A stretch of 64,000 bases of DNA from JAIBJN01 sp963842305 (GTDB lineage Bacteria; Actinomycetota; Thermoleophilia; Gaiellales; Gaiellaceae). Under the pieces are notes generated by a model that worked only from the letters and a program-made list of their open reading frames with translations, was not told where the DNA came from and did not search any database. This document shows, piece by piece, positions 50,992 through 59,530 of this stretch (position 1 is the stretch's first letter; each line of letters starts with the position of its first letter). Made by a program: the position numbers and the translations under genes. The stretch spans positions 744,001 through 808,000 of the forward strand of contig CAWJFW010000002.1 in assembly GCA_963842305.1 (NCBI GenBank). Reading direction: 5' to 3'.

Positions 50992-52319
50992 GCTATCTCT
51001 CGCTCACCGAGGCGGATCGCGACGCGATGCTCGCTGCAATCGGCGTGTCGTCGATCGACGAGCTTTTCCGCGACATTCCCGAGGGCGTGCGTTTTCGGCG
51101 ACCGCTCGCCCTCGAGCCGGCGCTCTCCGAGCAGGAGATCGTGTCCCATCTGACGGAGCTGGCCGAGCGCAACGCGGACACCGGCAGGGAGCTCTCGTTC
51201 CTGGGCGCCGGCATCTACGACCACTACGTGCCGGCCGTCGTCGATACGGTCCTCTCGCGGGGCGAGTTCCTCACCGCGTACACGCCCTATCAGCCGGAGA
51301 TGAGCCAGGGCGTCCTCCAGGCGATCTTCGAGTACCAGACGGTGATCTGCGAGTTGACCGGCATGGACGTCTCGAACGCGTCGGGCTACGACGGGACGAC
51401 CGTGGCGGCCGACGCCTGCTTCGTCGCCAAGCATGTCACGGGCCGACAAAAGGTTGTCCTGTGCGAGACGTTGAACCCGCAGGTGCGCCAGGTTGTGAAG
51501 ACCTACGCGCCGGGGTTCGGCCTCGAAGTCGTGGAGGTCGGTCATCTCGGCGGCGTCACCGACCCGGACGAGCTTCGGGCCGCGGCTGCCGACGCGGCTT
51601 GCGCGATCTTCCAGCAGCCGAACTTCTTCGGCTGTTTGGAGCCCGCGCCGGACCTCGCCGCAGCCGCGAACGAGGCCGGCTGCCTGCCGGTGGCCCATGT
51701 CGATCCCATCTCGCTCGGCGTGCTCGAGGCGCCGGGCGCGTACGGCTGCGCGCTTGCCGTGGGCGAGGGCCAAGGCGCGGGCAACTACCAGTCGTACGGA
51801 GGACCGCACTACGGCTTCATCGCCGCGCGCTCCGACTACATCCGCCGCATGCCGGGACGGATCGTCGGGGAGACGACCGACCTCCGCGGCGAGCGCGGAT
51901 ACGTCCTCACCCTGCAGACACGGGAGCAACACATTCGTCGCGAGAAGGCGACGTCGAACATCACCACGAACCAGACTCTGCTGGCGCTCGGCGGTCTCGT
52001 CCATCTGTCATGGCTCGGCCCGCAGGGCCTCCGCGAGCTCGGGGAGACCTGCATGAGCCTCGGCCAGTACGCGAAGGAGAAGCTCGGCCTCCCGCTCGTG
52101 TTCCCCGACCACGGAACGTTCAAGGAGTTCGCTGTACGCGTAGGACGGAGCGCGAAGGATGTCGTTCACGAGGCTCGGGCCCACGGCGTGCACCCCGGAT
52201 ACGCGCTCGGTCGCGACTATGCCGGCCTCGACGACGCCCTGCTCGTCGCCGTGACGGAGAAGCGCAGCCCGGATGACGTCGACCGGCTGGCCGAGGTGCT
52301 CGCAGAGGTGGCCGGATGA
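50988..52319 (+). CDS. gcvPA: Glycine dehydrogenase (decarboxylating) subunit 1
   Basis: This 443-residue protein is the N-terminal half of the split P protein. It has YLSLTEADRDAMLAAIGVSS, FLGAGIYDHYVPAVVD, EFLTAYTPYQPEMSQGVLQ, ELTGMDVSNASGYDGTT and SYGGPHYGFIAAR. With gcvPB it decarboxylates glycine. GTG overlaps gcvH by four bases (GTGA) and its end overlaps gcvPB by four bases. Confidence 0.96.
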   Translation: MSYLSLTEADRDAMLAAIGVSSIDELFRDIPEGVRFRRPLALEPALSEQEIVSHLTELAERNADTGRELSFLGAGIYDHYVPAVVDTVLSRGEFLTAYTPYQPEMSQGVLQAIFEYQTVICELTGMDVSNASGYDGTTVAADACFVAKHVTGRQKVVLCETLNPQVRQVVKTYAPGFGLEVVEVGHLGGVTDPDELRAAAADAACAIFQQPNFFGCLEPAPDLAAAANEAGCLPVAHVDPISLGVLEAPGAYGCALAVGEGQGAGNYQSYGGPHYGFIAARSDYIRRMPGRIVGETTDLRGERGYVLTLQTREQHIRREKATSNITTNQTLLALGGLVHLSWLGPQGLRELGETCMSLGQYAKEKLGLPLVFPDHGTFKEFAVRVGRSAKDVVHEARAHGVHPGYALGRDYAGLDDALLVAVTEKRSPDDVDRLAEVLAEVAG

Positions 52320-53815
52320 AGCTGATCTTCGAGAGGTCCAGGCCCGGCCGTCGCGCCGGCAAGCTACCGAGCTACGGGCTGCCGGCCCCCGACATCCCCG
52401 AGGAGCTCGCCCGCCGCCGGGCGCCGCGGCTCCCCGAGATCTCGGAGCCGGAGCTCGTCCGGCATTTCACGCGCCTGGCCGACCGCAACTTCGGCGTCGA
52501 CACGGGCTTCTATCCGCTCGGCTCCTGCACGATGAAGCACAACCCGCGAGTGAACGAGCGGGTCGTCAACCTGCCGGGCTTCCGCGACCTCCATCCCTAC
52601 CAGGAGGAGGATGCCTCGCAGGGCGCGCTCGAGCTCATGTGGCGGCTCCAGGAGATCCTCGCCGAGGTGTGCGGCCTCCATGCGGTCTCGCTCCAGCCGG
52701 CCGCCGGATCACAGGGGGAGCTCACCGGCCTCATGCTCATGCGGGCTTACTTCGCCGATCGCGGCGAGGCCGACCAGCGGCGCGTGGTCATCACCGCCGA
52801 CACCGCCCACGGCACCAACCCGGCAAGCGTCGCCATGGCCGGCTTCGAGCTCCAGAAGGTGGAGACGGACGAGCGCGGGAACCTCGACCTCGACGATCTG
52901 AGGACGAAGGTCGACGGGCGGACCGCCGGGCTCATGCTCACAAACCCGTCGACGCTCGGCCTCTTCGACGAGCACATCGAGGAGGTCTCCGCGATTTTCC
53001 ACGACGCCGGCGCTCTTCTCTACTACGACGGCGCGAACCTGAACGCTGTCTGCGGCATCTCACGGCCCGGGGACATGGGGTTCGACATCGTCCACATCAA
53101 CCTGCACAAGACGTTCTCGCAGCCACACGGCGGCGGCGGGCCGGGAGGGGGGCCCATCGCGGTGCGGGACATCCTCGAGCCGTTTCTACCGGTACCGGCG
53201 GTCGTCCGCTCCGGCGAGGAGTTCGGTCTCGACTACGACCGGCCGAAGACGATCGGGAAGGTTCGTGGGTTCTGTGGGCCGTTCGGAGTGTTCGTGCGTT
53301 CCTATGCCTTCATCCGCGCCTATGGGCCGGCGCTCCGTGAGATGTCCGAGGCCGCGGTGCTCAACGCGAACTACCTGCTGGCACGGCTGCGGGATGCGTA
53401 CGACCTCCCGTTCGACCGGCTCTGCATGCACGAGTTCGTCCTCTCCGCGCGAAACCTGAAGCGCGACACCGGGACCACTGCGCTCGACGTCGCCAAGCGG
53501 CTGATGGATCACGGCGTCCATCCGCCCACGATCTACTTCCCGCTCATCGTTCCCGAAGCTCTGATGATCGAGCCGACCGAGACGGAGTCGAGAGAGACCC
53601 TCGACGAGTTCGTCGAGGCGATGCGCGCGATCGCGGCCGAGGCGGCTTCCGACCCCCGAGCGCTGAAGGACGCGCCGCATCGACGCCCGGTGCAACGCCT
53701 CGACGAGGTCAAGGCAGCCAAGCGCGCGATCGTCAAGTACGGCTTCGACGAGCATCCAGGTTCCGAGGCGGAGCGGCCCGAGAGCGAGCCACTCGAGGCG
53801 CCGAAAGGCGCGTGA
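52316..53815 (+). CDS. gcvPB: Glycine dehydrogenase (decarboxylating) subunit 2
   Basis: The 499-residue PLP subunit has FYPLGSCTMKHNPRVNE, LQPAAGSQGELTGLM, TAHGTNPASVAMAGFE, the cofactor Lys in INLHKTFSQPHGGGGPG, and TIYFPLIVPEALMIEPTETE. It completes the split P protein. A C-terminal tail rich in Glu/Pro (about 20 residues) extends past the usual end and overlaps the HEAT-repeat gene by four bases. Confidence 0.96.
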   Translation: MKLIFERSRPGRRAGKLPSYGLPAPDIPEELARRRAPRLPEISEPELVRHFTRLADRNFGVDTGFYPLGSCTMKHNPRVNERVVNLPGFRDLHPYQEEDASQGALELMWRLQEILAEVCGLHAVSLQPAAGSQGELTGLMLMRAYFADRGEADQRRVVITADTAHGTNPASVAMAGFELQKVETDERGNLDLDDLRTKVDGRTAGLMLTNPSTLGLFDEHIEEVSAIFHDAGALLYYDGANLNAVCGISRPGDMGFDIVHINLHKTFSQPHGGGGPGGGPIAVRDILEPFLPVPAVVRSGEEFGLDYDRPKTIGKVRGFCGPFGVFVRSYAFIRAYGPALREMSEAAVLNANYLLARLRDAYDLPFDRLCMHEFVLSARNLKRDTGTTALDVAKRLMDHGVHPPTIYFPLIVPEALMIEPTETESRETLDEFVEAMRAIAAEAASDPRALKDAPHRRPVQRLDEVKAAKRAIVKYGFDEHPGSEAERPESEPLEAPKGA

Positions 53816-54552
53816 GCGCGGACAAGCAGGAGATCGGCGCGCGCGTCGATGCCTTGTCGCAGGGGCTCGAGGGAAAGGAGTTCGTGGCGGCGGTCGAGCA
53901 CCTGGCGGAGGACATGGATCCGGACGAGAAGCTGCTTCTCCAGGAGGTGCTCATGGAGCGAGCAGCCGACGAGGACGATCTTCAGGAGGCCGTTCGCCGC
54001 CGTTATGCAGAAAGAGGTTGGACGCGCCGCATGCTTGCGCGGCTGGAAGGCGTGTGGCGGGACGACCGGGCCGATGCGATTGCCACGGCGATCCGGGCGG
54101 GCCCCGACGAGAAGGACGCGCTACGAGCGGAGGTCGAGTTGCTTCGCGAGGACCGCGGTCGTGCCGCTGTCGTGCTCGATGCGCTCTCGCGCCACGCAAG
54201 TCCACGCGTGCGGGCGTGGGTACCCGGCGCCGCAGCCGAGATCCTCGAGGAAGGGGGAACGCGCCTGATCCTCTCGATGACCCGCGACCGCGAGGCTACG
54301 GTCCGCGACGCCGCGGTGGCGGCTCTCATCGGTCTCGGCCCGAACGCGTCCCGCCTCGTTCTTCCGGATCTGCGTCGCCGGCTCCACTCGAGCTCGGTTG
54401 CGGAGAGAATCGGCGCGATGGAGTCGCTGGCCGCGGCCGGAGATGCGACGGCCCTAGCCGTCATCGAGGAGCGCGCCGCCGGCGGCGAGACGCTCGAGGA
54501 GCGCGAGGCGGCCCGTTCGGCGGCGGTCAAATTGCTTGCGGACAAGGCGTGA
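53812..54552 (+). CDS. HEAT-repeat protein
   Basis: The 246-residue protein starts with an acidic helical part (FVAAVEHLAEDMDPDEKLLL) and continues with HEAT-like pairs of helices (SPRVRAWVPGAAAEILEEGG, EATVRDAAVAALIGLGPNAS, VAERIGAMESLAAAGDATAL, REAARSAAVKLL). Such scaffolds bind proteins or lyase substrates. GTG overlaps gcvPB (GTGA) and its stop overlaps the cupin ATG (TGATG), so it is coupled into the glycine cleavage operon. The function is unknown. Confidence 0.8.
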   Translation: MSADKQEIGARVDALSQGLEGKEFVAAVEHLAEDMDPDEKLLLQEVLMERAADEDDLQEAVRRRYAERGWTRRMLARLEGVWRDDRADAIATAIRAGPDEKDALRAEVELLREDRGRAAVVLDALSRHASPRVRAWVPGAAAEILEEGGTRLILSMTRDREATVRDAAVAALIGLGPNASRLVLPDLRRRLHSSSVAERIGAMESLAAAGDATALAVIEERAAGGETLEEREAARSAAVKLLADKA

Positions 54553-54911
54553 TGGAGATCCGGAACCGTGAGCAGGCGGAAGCGTTCACGACCCTCGACG
54601 GGTCGACGATCCGCGTCCTTCTCGACGCGGGGCTCGGTGGCGCGTCCGAGCAGAGCCTTGCCGAAGCGACGCTTGCGCCCGGAGCCCGAACCCGCCGCCA
54701 CTATCACGCCCGAACCGAGGAGATCTACGTCGTACTGGAGGGCTCCGGGCGGATGGAGGTCGACGGTGACGTCCGCGACCTGGGTGCCGGCGATGCGGTG
54801 CTCATTCCGCCCCACGCGTGGCACGAGATTCGGGCGGACGACGACGGTGAGCTGCGGTTCCTCTGTTGCTGTGCTCCCGCCTATTCGGACGAGGACACGT
54901 TCTTTGAGTGA
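54552..54911 (+). CDS. Cupin-domain protein
   Basis: The 119-residue single-barrel cupin has SLAEATLAPGARTRRHYHAR, TEEIYVVLEGSGRMEVDGD (His-His-Glu metal ligands), GAGDAVLIPPHAWHEIRADD (last His ligand) and FLCCCAPAY, where a run of three Cys ends the barrel. It resembles mannose-6-phosphate isomerase-type or sensor cupins. ATG overlaps the HEAT-repeat stop; TTG of the ankyrin gene overlaps its end. Confidence 0.88.
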   Translation: MEIRNREQAEAFTTLDGSTIRVLLDAGLGGASEQSLAEATLAPGARTRRHYHARTEEIYVVLEGSGRMEVDGDVRDLGAGDAVLIPPHAWHEIRADDDGELRFLCCCAPAYSDEDTFFE

Positions 54912-55452
54912 CCTGCTCGAAGCCGTGTACCGGGGCGACGAGTCGCGGATCAAGGAGCTTCTAGCCGGAGAGCCCGAGCTGGATATCTTCGAGGCTGCGG
55001 CGGTTGGCCGCTCCGAGCGCGTCGAGCAGCTTCTGGAAGTGGATCCCGGGCTGGTGAGCGCATGGACGGACGACGGCTTCACGCCGCTTCATCTGGCGGC
55101 GTTCTTCCGACGACCCGAGACCGCGCGCATCCTCGTCGAACGCGGGGCGCTGATCGATGTCGTTGCGAGGAACGACCAACTCCAGGTGACGCCGTTGCAG
55201 AGCGCCGCGGCCGCTCGTGAAGAGGAGACAGCGGCGCTCCTTCTCGAGCGCGGCGCCGATCCGAACGCCCAGCAGCGCGGAGGGTTCACCGCGCTCCATG
55301 CGGCCGCCCAGCACGGTGACGAACCGTTCGCGGAGCTGCTGCTGGCTCACGGCGCGGATCCCGCGCTGGCTGCCGACGACGGCCGCACAGCCGCCGATTT
55401 CGCGCGCGACGGTGGTCACGCGGAGCTGGCGGCCCGCCTCTCGGCCTCCTGA
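54904..55452 (+). CDS. Ankyrin-repeat protein
   Basis: The 182-residue protein has about five ankyrin repeats: LLEAVYRGDESRIKELLAGE, DGFTPLHLAAFFRRPETARI, LQVTPLQSAAAAREEETAAL, GGFTALHAAAQHGDEPFAEL and DGRTAADFARDGGHAELAAR. It is a cytoplasmic protein-binding module. TTG 54904 overlaps the cupin gene by eight bases; GTG 54928 is possible. Last gene of the run from gcvT. Confidence 0.88.
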   Translation: MSDLLEAVYRGDESRIKELLAGEPELDIFEAAAVGRSERVEQLLEVDPGLVSAWTDDGFTPLHLAAFFRRPETARILVERGALIDVVARNDQLQVTPLQSAAAAREEETAALLLERGADPNAQQRGGFTALHAAAQHGDEPFAELLLAHGADPALAADDGRTAADFARDGGHAELAARLSAS

Positions 55453-55476
55453 TCCGAGCCTGGACGTTCGGCGCCT

Positions 55477-55536
55477 GGGGCCACCCCGGACCACCACCCG
55501 CGTTCGACGCTACCGCTGAGAACCGCGTTGGTGTGT
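55477..55536. repeat. Intergenic repeat copy B (ankyrin-rlmN spacer)
   Basis: GGGGCCACCCCGG, then ACCACCACCCGC, then a hairpin with arms CGCGTTC and GAGAACCGCG, ending GTGTGT. Same order of elements as copy A at 14550-14608. It lies 24 bases after the ankyrin stop, between convergent genes. The rest of the spacer (to 55610) shows nothing. Confidence 0.45.
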
Positions 55537-55610
55537 GACGGACTGCGGAAAAACAGGTTCGACCCGCTGCAAGATCGTGTTCATGAGGGCACGGCGACCC
55601 GAGCAGGCCG

Positions 55611-56600
55611 CTAGCGTGACGCCGCCAGCTGCCCGCACGCCGCGGCGATGTCCTGGCCGCGCGTCAGCCGGACCGTTGCGGGTACGCCGCTCGACGTCAG
55701 GACCTCGCGGAAGGCGGCGATCGCGGCCCGCGACGAGCCCTCGAAGCGCCCCGTCGGGTTGTACGGGATCAGGTTGACCTTGAACCCGTCGCGCCCGAGG
55801 GCTCCGGCCAGCGCACGCGCCTGCCCGACCGTGTCGTTCACGCCGGCGAGCATCACGTATTCGACGAAGACCTTGCGCCGCCGCAGCTCCACGTACCGCC
55901 GGCATTCGGCGAGAACGTCGTCGAGCGGGTAGCGGTCGTTGACCGGCATGAGCTCGGATCGGAGGGCGCCGTCTGCCGCATGGAGCGAGAGGGCCAGGCG
56001 GATCGGCTCCTTCACCTCGTCCACGAAGCGGCGCAGGCCGGGAAGCCACCCGACCGTCGAGACGGTCGTTCGGCGGTGGGTGATCCCGAGATCCGGCAGG
56101 CGTCGCGCAGCCGCGAGCACCGCCTCGACGTTGAGCATGGGCTCGCCCATCCCCATGAAGACCGCGTGGTCGACCTCGCCGAGGCGGCGGAAGTGGAGTG
56201 CCTGATCGAGGATCTCCGAGACGGTCAGATTCCGCCCGAAGCGCATGGCTCCCGTGGCGCAGAACGTGCACGTCAGCGGGCAGCCGGACTGGGACGAGAG
56301 ACAGAGCGATCGCCGCCCGTCTCGATAGGGCATGAGCACGGCTTCGACCGGATGCCCGTCGGCCGTTCGAAAGAGCGCCTTGACGGTTCCATCGCGCGAT
56401 TGCGCCTCCTCCACGACCGAGAGTGTGGAGTACGGCACCGAGACCGCCAGCGTGTCGCGAAGGGCTCGAGGGAGGTTGGACATCTCGTGGTAGCCGGCCG
56501 CGCCCCGCGCCGTCCACGCCCAGGCCTGCTCGAGCCGGTACGGGGGCTCACCGAGGTCGGCAAGGGTTCGCTCGAGGAGATCGAGATCCACGACCGCCAC
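55611..56600 (-). CDS. rlmN: 23S rRNA/tRNA adenine-C2 methyltransferase
   Basis: The 329-residue radical-SAM enzyme has the CxxxCxxC cluster motif in SGCPLTCTFCATG, GEPMLNVEAVLAAAR, ALSLHAADGALRSELMPVN, EYVMLAGVNDT, VNLIPYNPTG and the second catalytic Cys in IAAACGQLA. It methylates A2503 of 23S rRNA and A37 of some tRNAs. GTG 56600 gives the family start; GTG 56591 is also possible. It is divergent from marR. Confidence 0.95.
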   Translation of the reverse strand: MAVVDLDLLERTLADLGEPPYRLEQAWAWTARGAAGYHEMSNLPRALRDTLAVSVPYSTLSVVEEAQSRDGTVKALFRTADGHPVEAVLMPYRDGRRSLCLSSQSGCPLTCTFCATGAMRFGRNLTVSEILDQALHFRRLGEVDHAVFMGMGEPMLNVEAVLAAARRLPDLGITHRRTTVSTVGWLPGLRRFVDEVKEPIRLALSLHAADGALRSELMPVNDRYPLDDVLAECRRYVELRRRKVFVEYVMLAGVNDTVGQARALAGALGRDGFKVNLIPYNPTGRFEGSSRAAIAAFREVLTSSGVPATVRLTRGQDIAAACGQLAASR

Positions 56601-56644
56601 GGTAACCGCCCGAAGGAGTGATGCGGGTGCACGGGCTCCGTCGG

Positions 56645-56665
56645 TAGAATGATTAACGATGTTAA
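56645..56665 (+). promoter_or_regulatory. marR leaderless promoter and operator
   Basis: TAGAAT (56645-56650) ends 8 bases before the marR ATG. TTAAC-GAT-GTTAA (56653-56665) is a perfect inverted repeat covering the start codon, with GGTAG/CTACC outer arms. A MarR dimer bound here would block its own transcription. Confidence 0.6.
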
Positions 56666-57096
56666 CTACCTTGGATCCGATCACGGTCGCGAACCGGCTT
56701 CGACCGACACTCCTTCACCTCAACCGGCGGCTGCGCCAGGAGCTTGCGCCGCTCGGCATCACCGGCGGGCAGGCATCGCTTCTCTGGGCGATCCGCTCGA
56801 ACCCCGACGTCGGAGTGCGCGAGCTTGCAGACCGTGAAGGTGTGTCGCCGCCGGCGATGACTGCCCATGTCGATCGCCTCGAGGCGGCCGGACTCGTCCT
56901 GCGGCGGCGGTCGGAGCTTGACCGGCGCCGGGTCGAGCTGGCGCTGACCGACGAGGGCCTGCGGGTCCTGCGCTCGGCTCGGGGCCGCCGGACCGCCTGG
57001 CTTGCGGCGCGCCTCAAGCGCCTCGAGCCCGAGGAGATCGACTCGGTCGAGGCGGCGCTTCCGGCGCTTCAGAAACTGCTCGAGGACGACGCGTGA
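56659..57096 (+). CDS. MarR-family transcriptional regulator
   Basis: The 145-residue winged-helix protein has LRPTLLHLNRRLRQELAPLG, ITGGQASLLWAIRSNPDVGV, recognition helix GVSPPAMTAHVDRLEAAGLV and wing RRSELDRRRVELALTDEGL. It overlaps the MFS exporter gene by four bases and so probably controls it in response to an exported compound. The leaderless ATG lies within its own putative operator. Confidence 0.94.
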   Translation: MLTTLDPITVANRLRPTLLHLNRRLRQELAPLGITGGQASLLWAIRSNPDVGVRELADREGVSPPAMTAHVDRLEAAGLVLRRRSELDRRRVELALTDEGLRVLRSARGRRTAWLAARLKRLEPEEIDSVEAALPALQKLLEDDA

Positions 57097-58364
57097 CGGC
57101 CGCGTTACTGCGCGCCAACCGCCGCACCTGGTCGAGCCTCCGCAAGCACCGGAACTATCGGATCTTCTTCTCGGGCCAGGTCGTCTCGGTCACGGGGACC
57201 TGGATGCAGAACATCGCGGCCGCGTGGCTCGTGCTCCAGCTCACCCATTCTCCGGTCGCGGTCGGGCTTCTGATGCTGTGCCAGTTCTTGCCCGCCACGG
57301 TGCTCGGACTTTTCAGCGGCGTTCTCGTCGACAGGCTGGATGTCCGAAAGACGGTGATCGTCACCCAGGCGGCCTCGATGGTCTTCGCGGCCGCACTCGC
57401 CGCGATCACCCTCGGCGGCGTGGTGGAGCCCTGGATGGTCTACCTGCTGACGGGCCTTCGCGGGATCTCCCTCGTGGTCGATCACCCTGCGCGCCAGGCC
57501 TTCACGTTTCAGCTCGTCGGCCCGGACGAGCTTCCGAACGCCGTCGCCCTGAACTCCGGGCTCTTCAACGGGACGCGCGTGCTCGGCCCCGCGCTTGGCG
57601 GGCTCGTCATCGCCGTCGCCGGGCCCGGCGCCTGCTTCCTGCTGAACGCCGTCAGCTTCGTCGCCGTCCTCGCGAGCCTGAGGTTGATCAGGCCGGACGA
57701 GCTCGTGCCTCTCGACCGGGGCGACGAGCGCCCGACACTCCTGCGCGGGAGCAAGGAGGCCTTCGCGTTCGTACGCCGCGTCCCGCTGGCCGGAGTGCTG
57801 CTCGCGACCGTCCTACTCGTGACGACGCTCTCGTTCAACTTCAACGTCCTGCTGCCGGTGCTCGCGAAGCAGACGCTGCTGTCGGGGCCCGAGGTCTTCG
57901 GGATCGTCACGGCTTGCTTCGGCGCCGGGGCCCTCCTCGGCGCTCTCGTCTCCGCCACCATCTCGCGGGCGAGCCCGCGGCTGGTCCTCGGAGGCACGGC
58001 GGCCTTCGGCATCTCGGAGCTCGCCCTGGCGCCGCAGTCGACGCTTGCGGCCGTCGGGCCGCTCCTGTTCGTGGCCGGCCTCGCGTTCACCCTGTGGACG
58101 TCGAATGCAAACGCGGCACTCCAGCTCTCCACGCCCGACCGGCTGCGCGGGCGCATGATGGGCCTCTACTACTTCGCCTTCAACGGCGCGGCGCCCGCCG
58201 GCGGCCTGCTTGCCGGGTGGCTGGCGGCATCCGGCGGAACGAGCCTCGCGTTCACCGTGAGCGGGACCGCGGCGCTGCTCGTATCCGCGGGAGCGTTCCT
58301 GGTTCTCTCCCGGACGCCGGGGAGGCTGCGGCCGGTGGTGCCTCCAGGTACGGTGAGCGCGTGA
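57093..58364 (+). CDS. MFS exporter (EntS/DHA3-like)
   Basis: The 423-residue protein has about 12 membrane helices. It starts LRKHRNYRIFFSGQVVSVTG and TWMQNIAAAWLVLQLTHSP, then has LFSGVLVDRLDVRKTVIVTQ (loop 2-3 motif), DHPARQAFTFQLVGPDELPN and RGRMMGLYYFAFNGAAPAGG. This pattern fits the EntS/DHA3 drug and siderophore exporters. GTG overlaps marR by four bases and its stop overlaps the aldolase start. Confidence 0.92.
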   Translation: MTAALLRANRRTWSSLRKHRNYRIFFSGQVVSVTGTWMQNIAAAWLVLQLTHSPVAVGLLMLCQFLPATVLGLFSGVLVDRLDVRKTVIVTQAASMVFAAALAAITLGGVVEPWMVYLLTGLRGISLVVDHPARQAFTFQLVGPDELPNAVALNSGLFNGTRVLGPALGGLVIAVAGPGACFLLNAVSFVAVLASLRLIRPDELVPLDRGDERPTLLRGSKEAFAFVRRVPLAGVLLATVLLVTTLSFNFNVLLPVLAKQTLLSGPEVFGIVTACFGAGALLGALVSATISRASPRLVLGGTAAFGISELALAPQSTLAAVGPLLFVAGLAFTLWTSNANAALQLSTPDRLRGRMMGLYYFAFNGAAPAGGLLAGWLAASGGTSLAFTVSGTAALLVSAGAFLVLSRTPGRLRPVVPPGTVSA

Positions 58365-59434
58365 TCGACCTTCGCTCGGACACCCTGACGCAGCCGACCG
58401 CGGCGATGCGCACGGCGATCGCCGAGGCCGTCGTGGGGGACGAGCAAAAGCGCGAGGATCCCACCGTCATCGCGCTCGAGGAGCGAGCCGCGGCGCTGCT
58501 CGGCCAGGATGCCGCCGTCTTCGTCCCGACGGCGACCATGGCGAACCAGATCGCGCTGCGGACGCTGACGGAGCCCGGGGACGAGGTGATCGCCGACGGA
58601 GCGGCGCACATCTTCCGCTACGAGCTCGGTGGGCCCGCCGTCCATTCCGGGCTCGTCATGAACTCGCTCGAGACCGACGACGGCCGATTCTCGGCGGCTC
58701 AGGTCCGCGAGGCCGTGAGCCCGAGGGGCGATCTGCACGTGGCGCCGACCCGGCTCGTCTGCGTCGAGAACACCCACAACGGCGGCGGCGGGCGCGTCTG
58801 GCCCCTCGACCACCTGCGCGCCGTTACCGCGGAAGCCCGCAGCCACGGCCTCGCCACGCACCTGGACGGAGCACGGCTTCTCAACGCCGCGGTCGCGAGC
58901 GGAATCCCTGCGGACGACTACGGGCGGGAGTTCGACACCGTGAGCCTCTGTCTGTCGAAAGGGCTCGGATGCCCTCTGGGCGCGTTGATCGCCGGCTCGG
59001 AGGAGCGGATGGCCCGTGCCCGTCGGCTCAAGCACCTCTTCGGCGGCGCGATGCGGCAGGCCGGCATCGTCGCTGCGGCGGGCCTCTACGCCTTCGACCA
59101 CCACGTCGAGCGTCTGGCCGACGACCACGCGAACGCCCGCCGGCTCGCCGAGGGCCTCGCCGAGGCCGGCGTGCCCGTCGACGTCGACCGGGTGGAAACG
59201 AACTTCGTCCTCGTTGACGTCGGCGCGCTCGGCCTTGGCGCCGACGACGCCGTCGCACGTCTCCGCGCCGGGGGAGTTCTCCTGTCCTTCGCGGTGCGTA
59301 ACGACGTCCTCCGGGCCGTGACCCACCTCGACATCTCGGCCGACGACGTCGAGCAGGCGATCGAGCGCATCCCACGCGCGCTCACCGGTGCGCCGGTGCG
59401 CGACGGCGCCGAGGCTGCTCCGACGCCGTACTAG
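58361..59434 (+). CDS. ltaE: Low-specificity L-threonine aldolase
   Basis: The 357-residue PLP enzyme cleaves threonine or allo-threonine to glycine and acetaldehyde. It has IDLRSDTLTQPTAAMRTAIA, VVGDEQKREDPTVIALEE, ENTHNGGGGRVWPL, HLDGARLLNAAVASG and the cofactor Lys in SLCLSKGLGCPLGALI. GTG 58361 overlaps the MFS stop. Its glycine product could feed the glycine cleavage system encoded 5 kb upstream; that link is inference. After it, 59435-59530 holds nothing I recognise. Confidence 0.94.
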   Translation: MIDLRSDTLTQPTAAMRTAIAEAVVGDEQKREDPTVIALEERAAALLGQDAAVFVPTATMANQIALRTLTEPGDEVIADGAAHIFRYELGGPAVHSGLVMNSLETDDGRFSAAQVREAVSPRGDLHVAPTRLVCVENTHNGGGGRVWPLDHLRAVTAEARSHGLATHLDGARLLNAAVASGIPADDYGREFDTVSLCLSKGLGCPLGALIAGSEERMARARRLKHLFGGAMRQAGIVAAAGLYAFDHHVERLADDHANARRLAEGLAEAGVPVDVDRVETNFVLVDVGALGLGADDAVARLRAGGVLLSFAVRNDVLRAVTHLDISADDVEQAIERIPRALTGAPVRDGAEAAPTPY

Positions 59435-59530
59435 AGAATCGAGTCTAGAGGCGCCTCGCCCCGACCCAGCGGGAGGCGTACCAGGACTCCCGGATGCTCG
59501 AGATCTTCACGATGTCGCCGCTTTCCGTGG

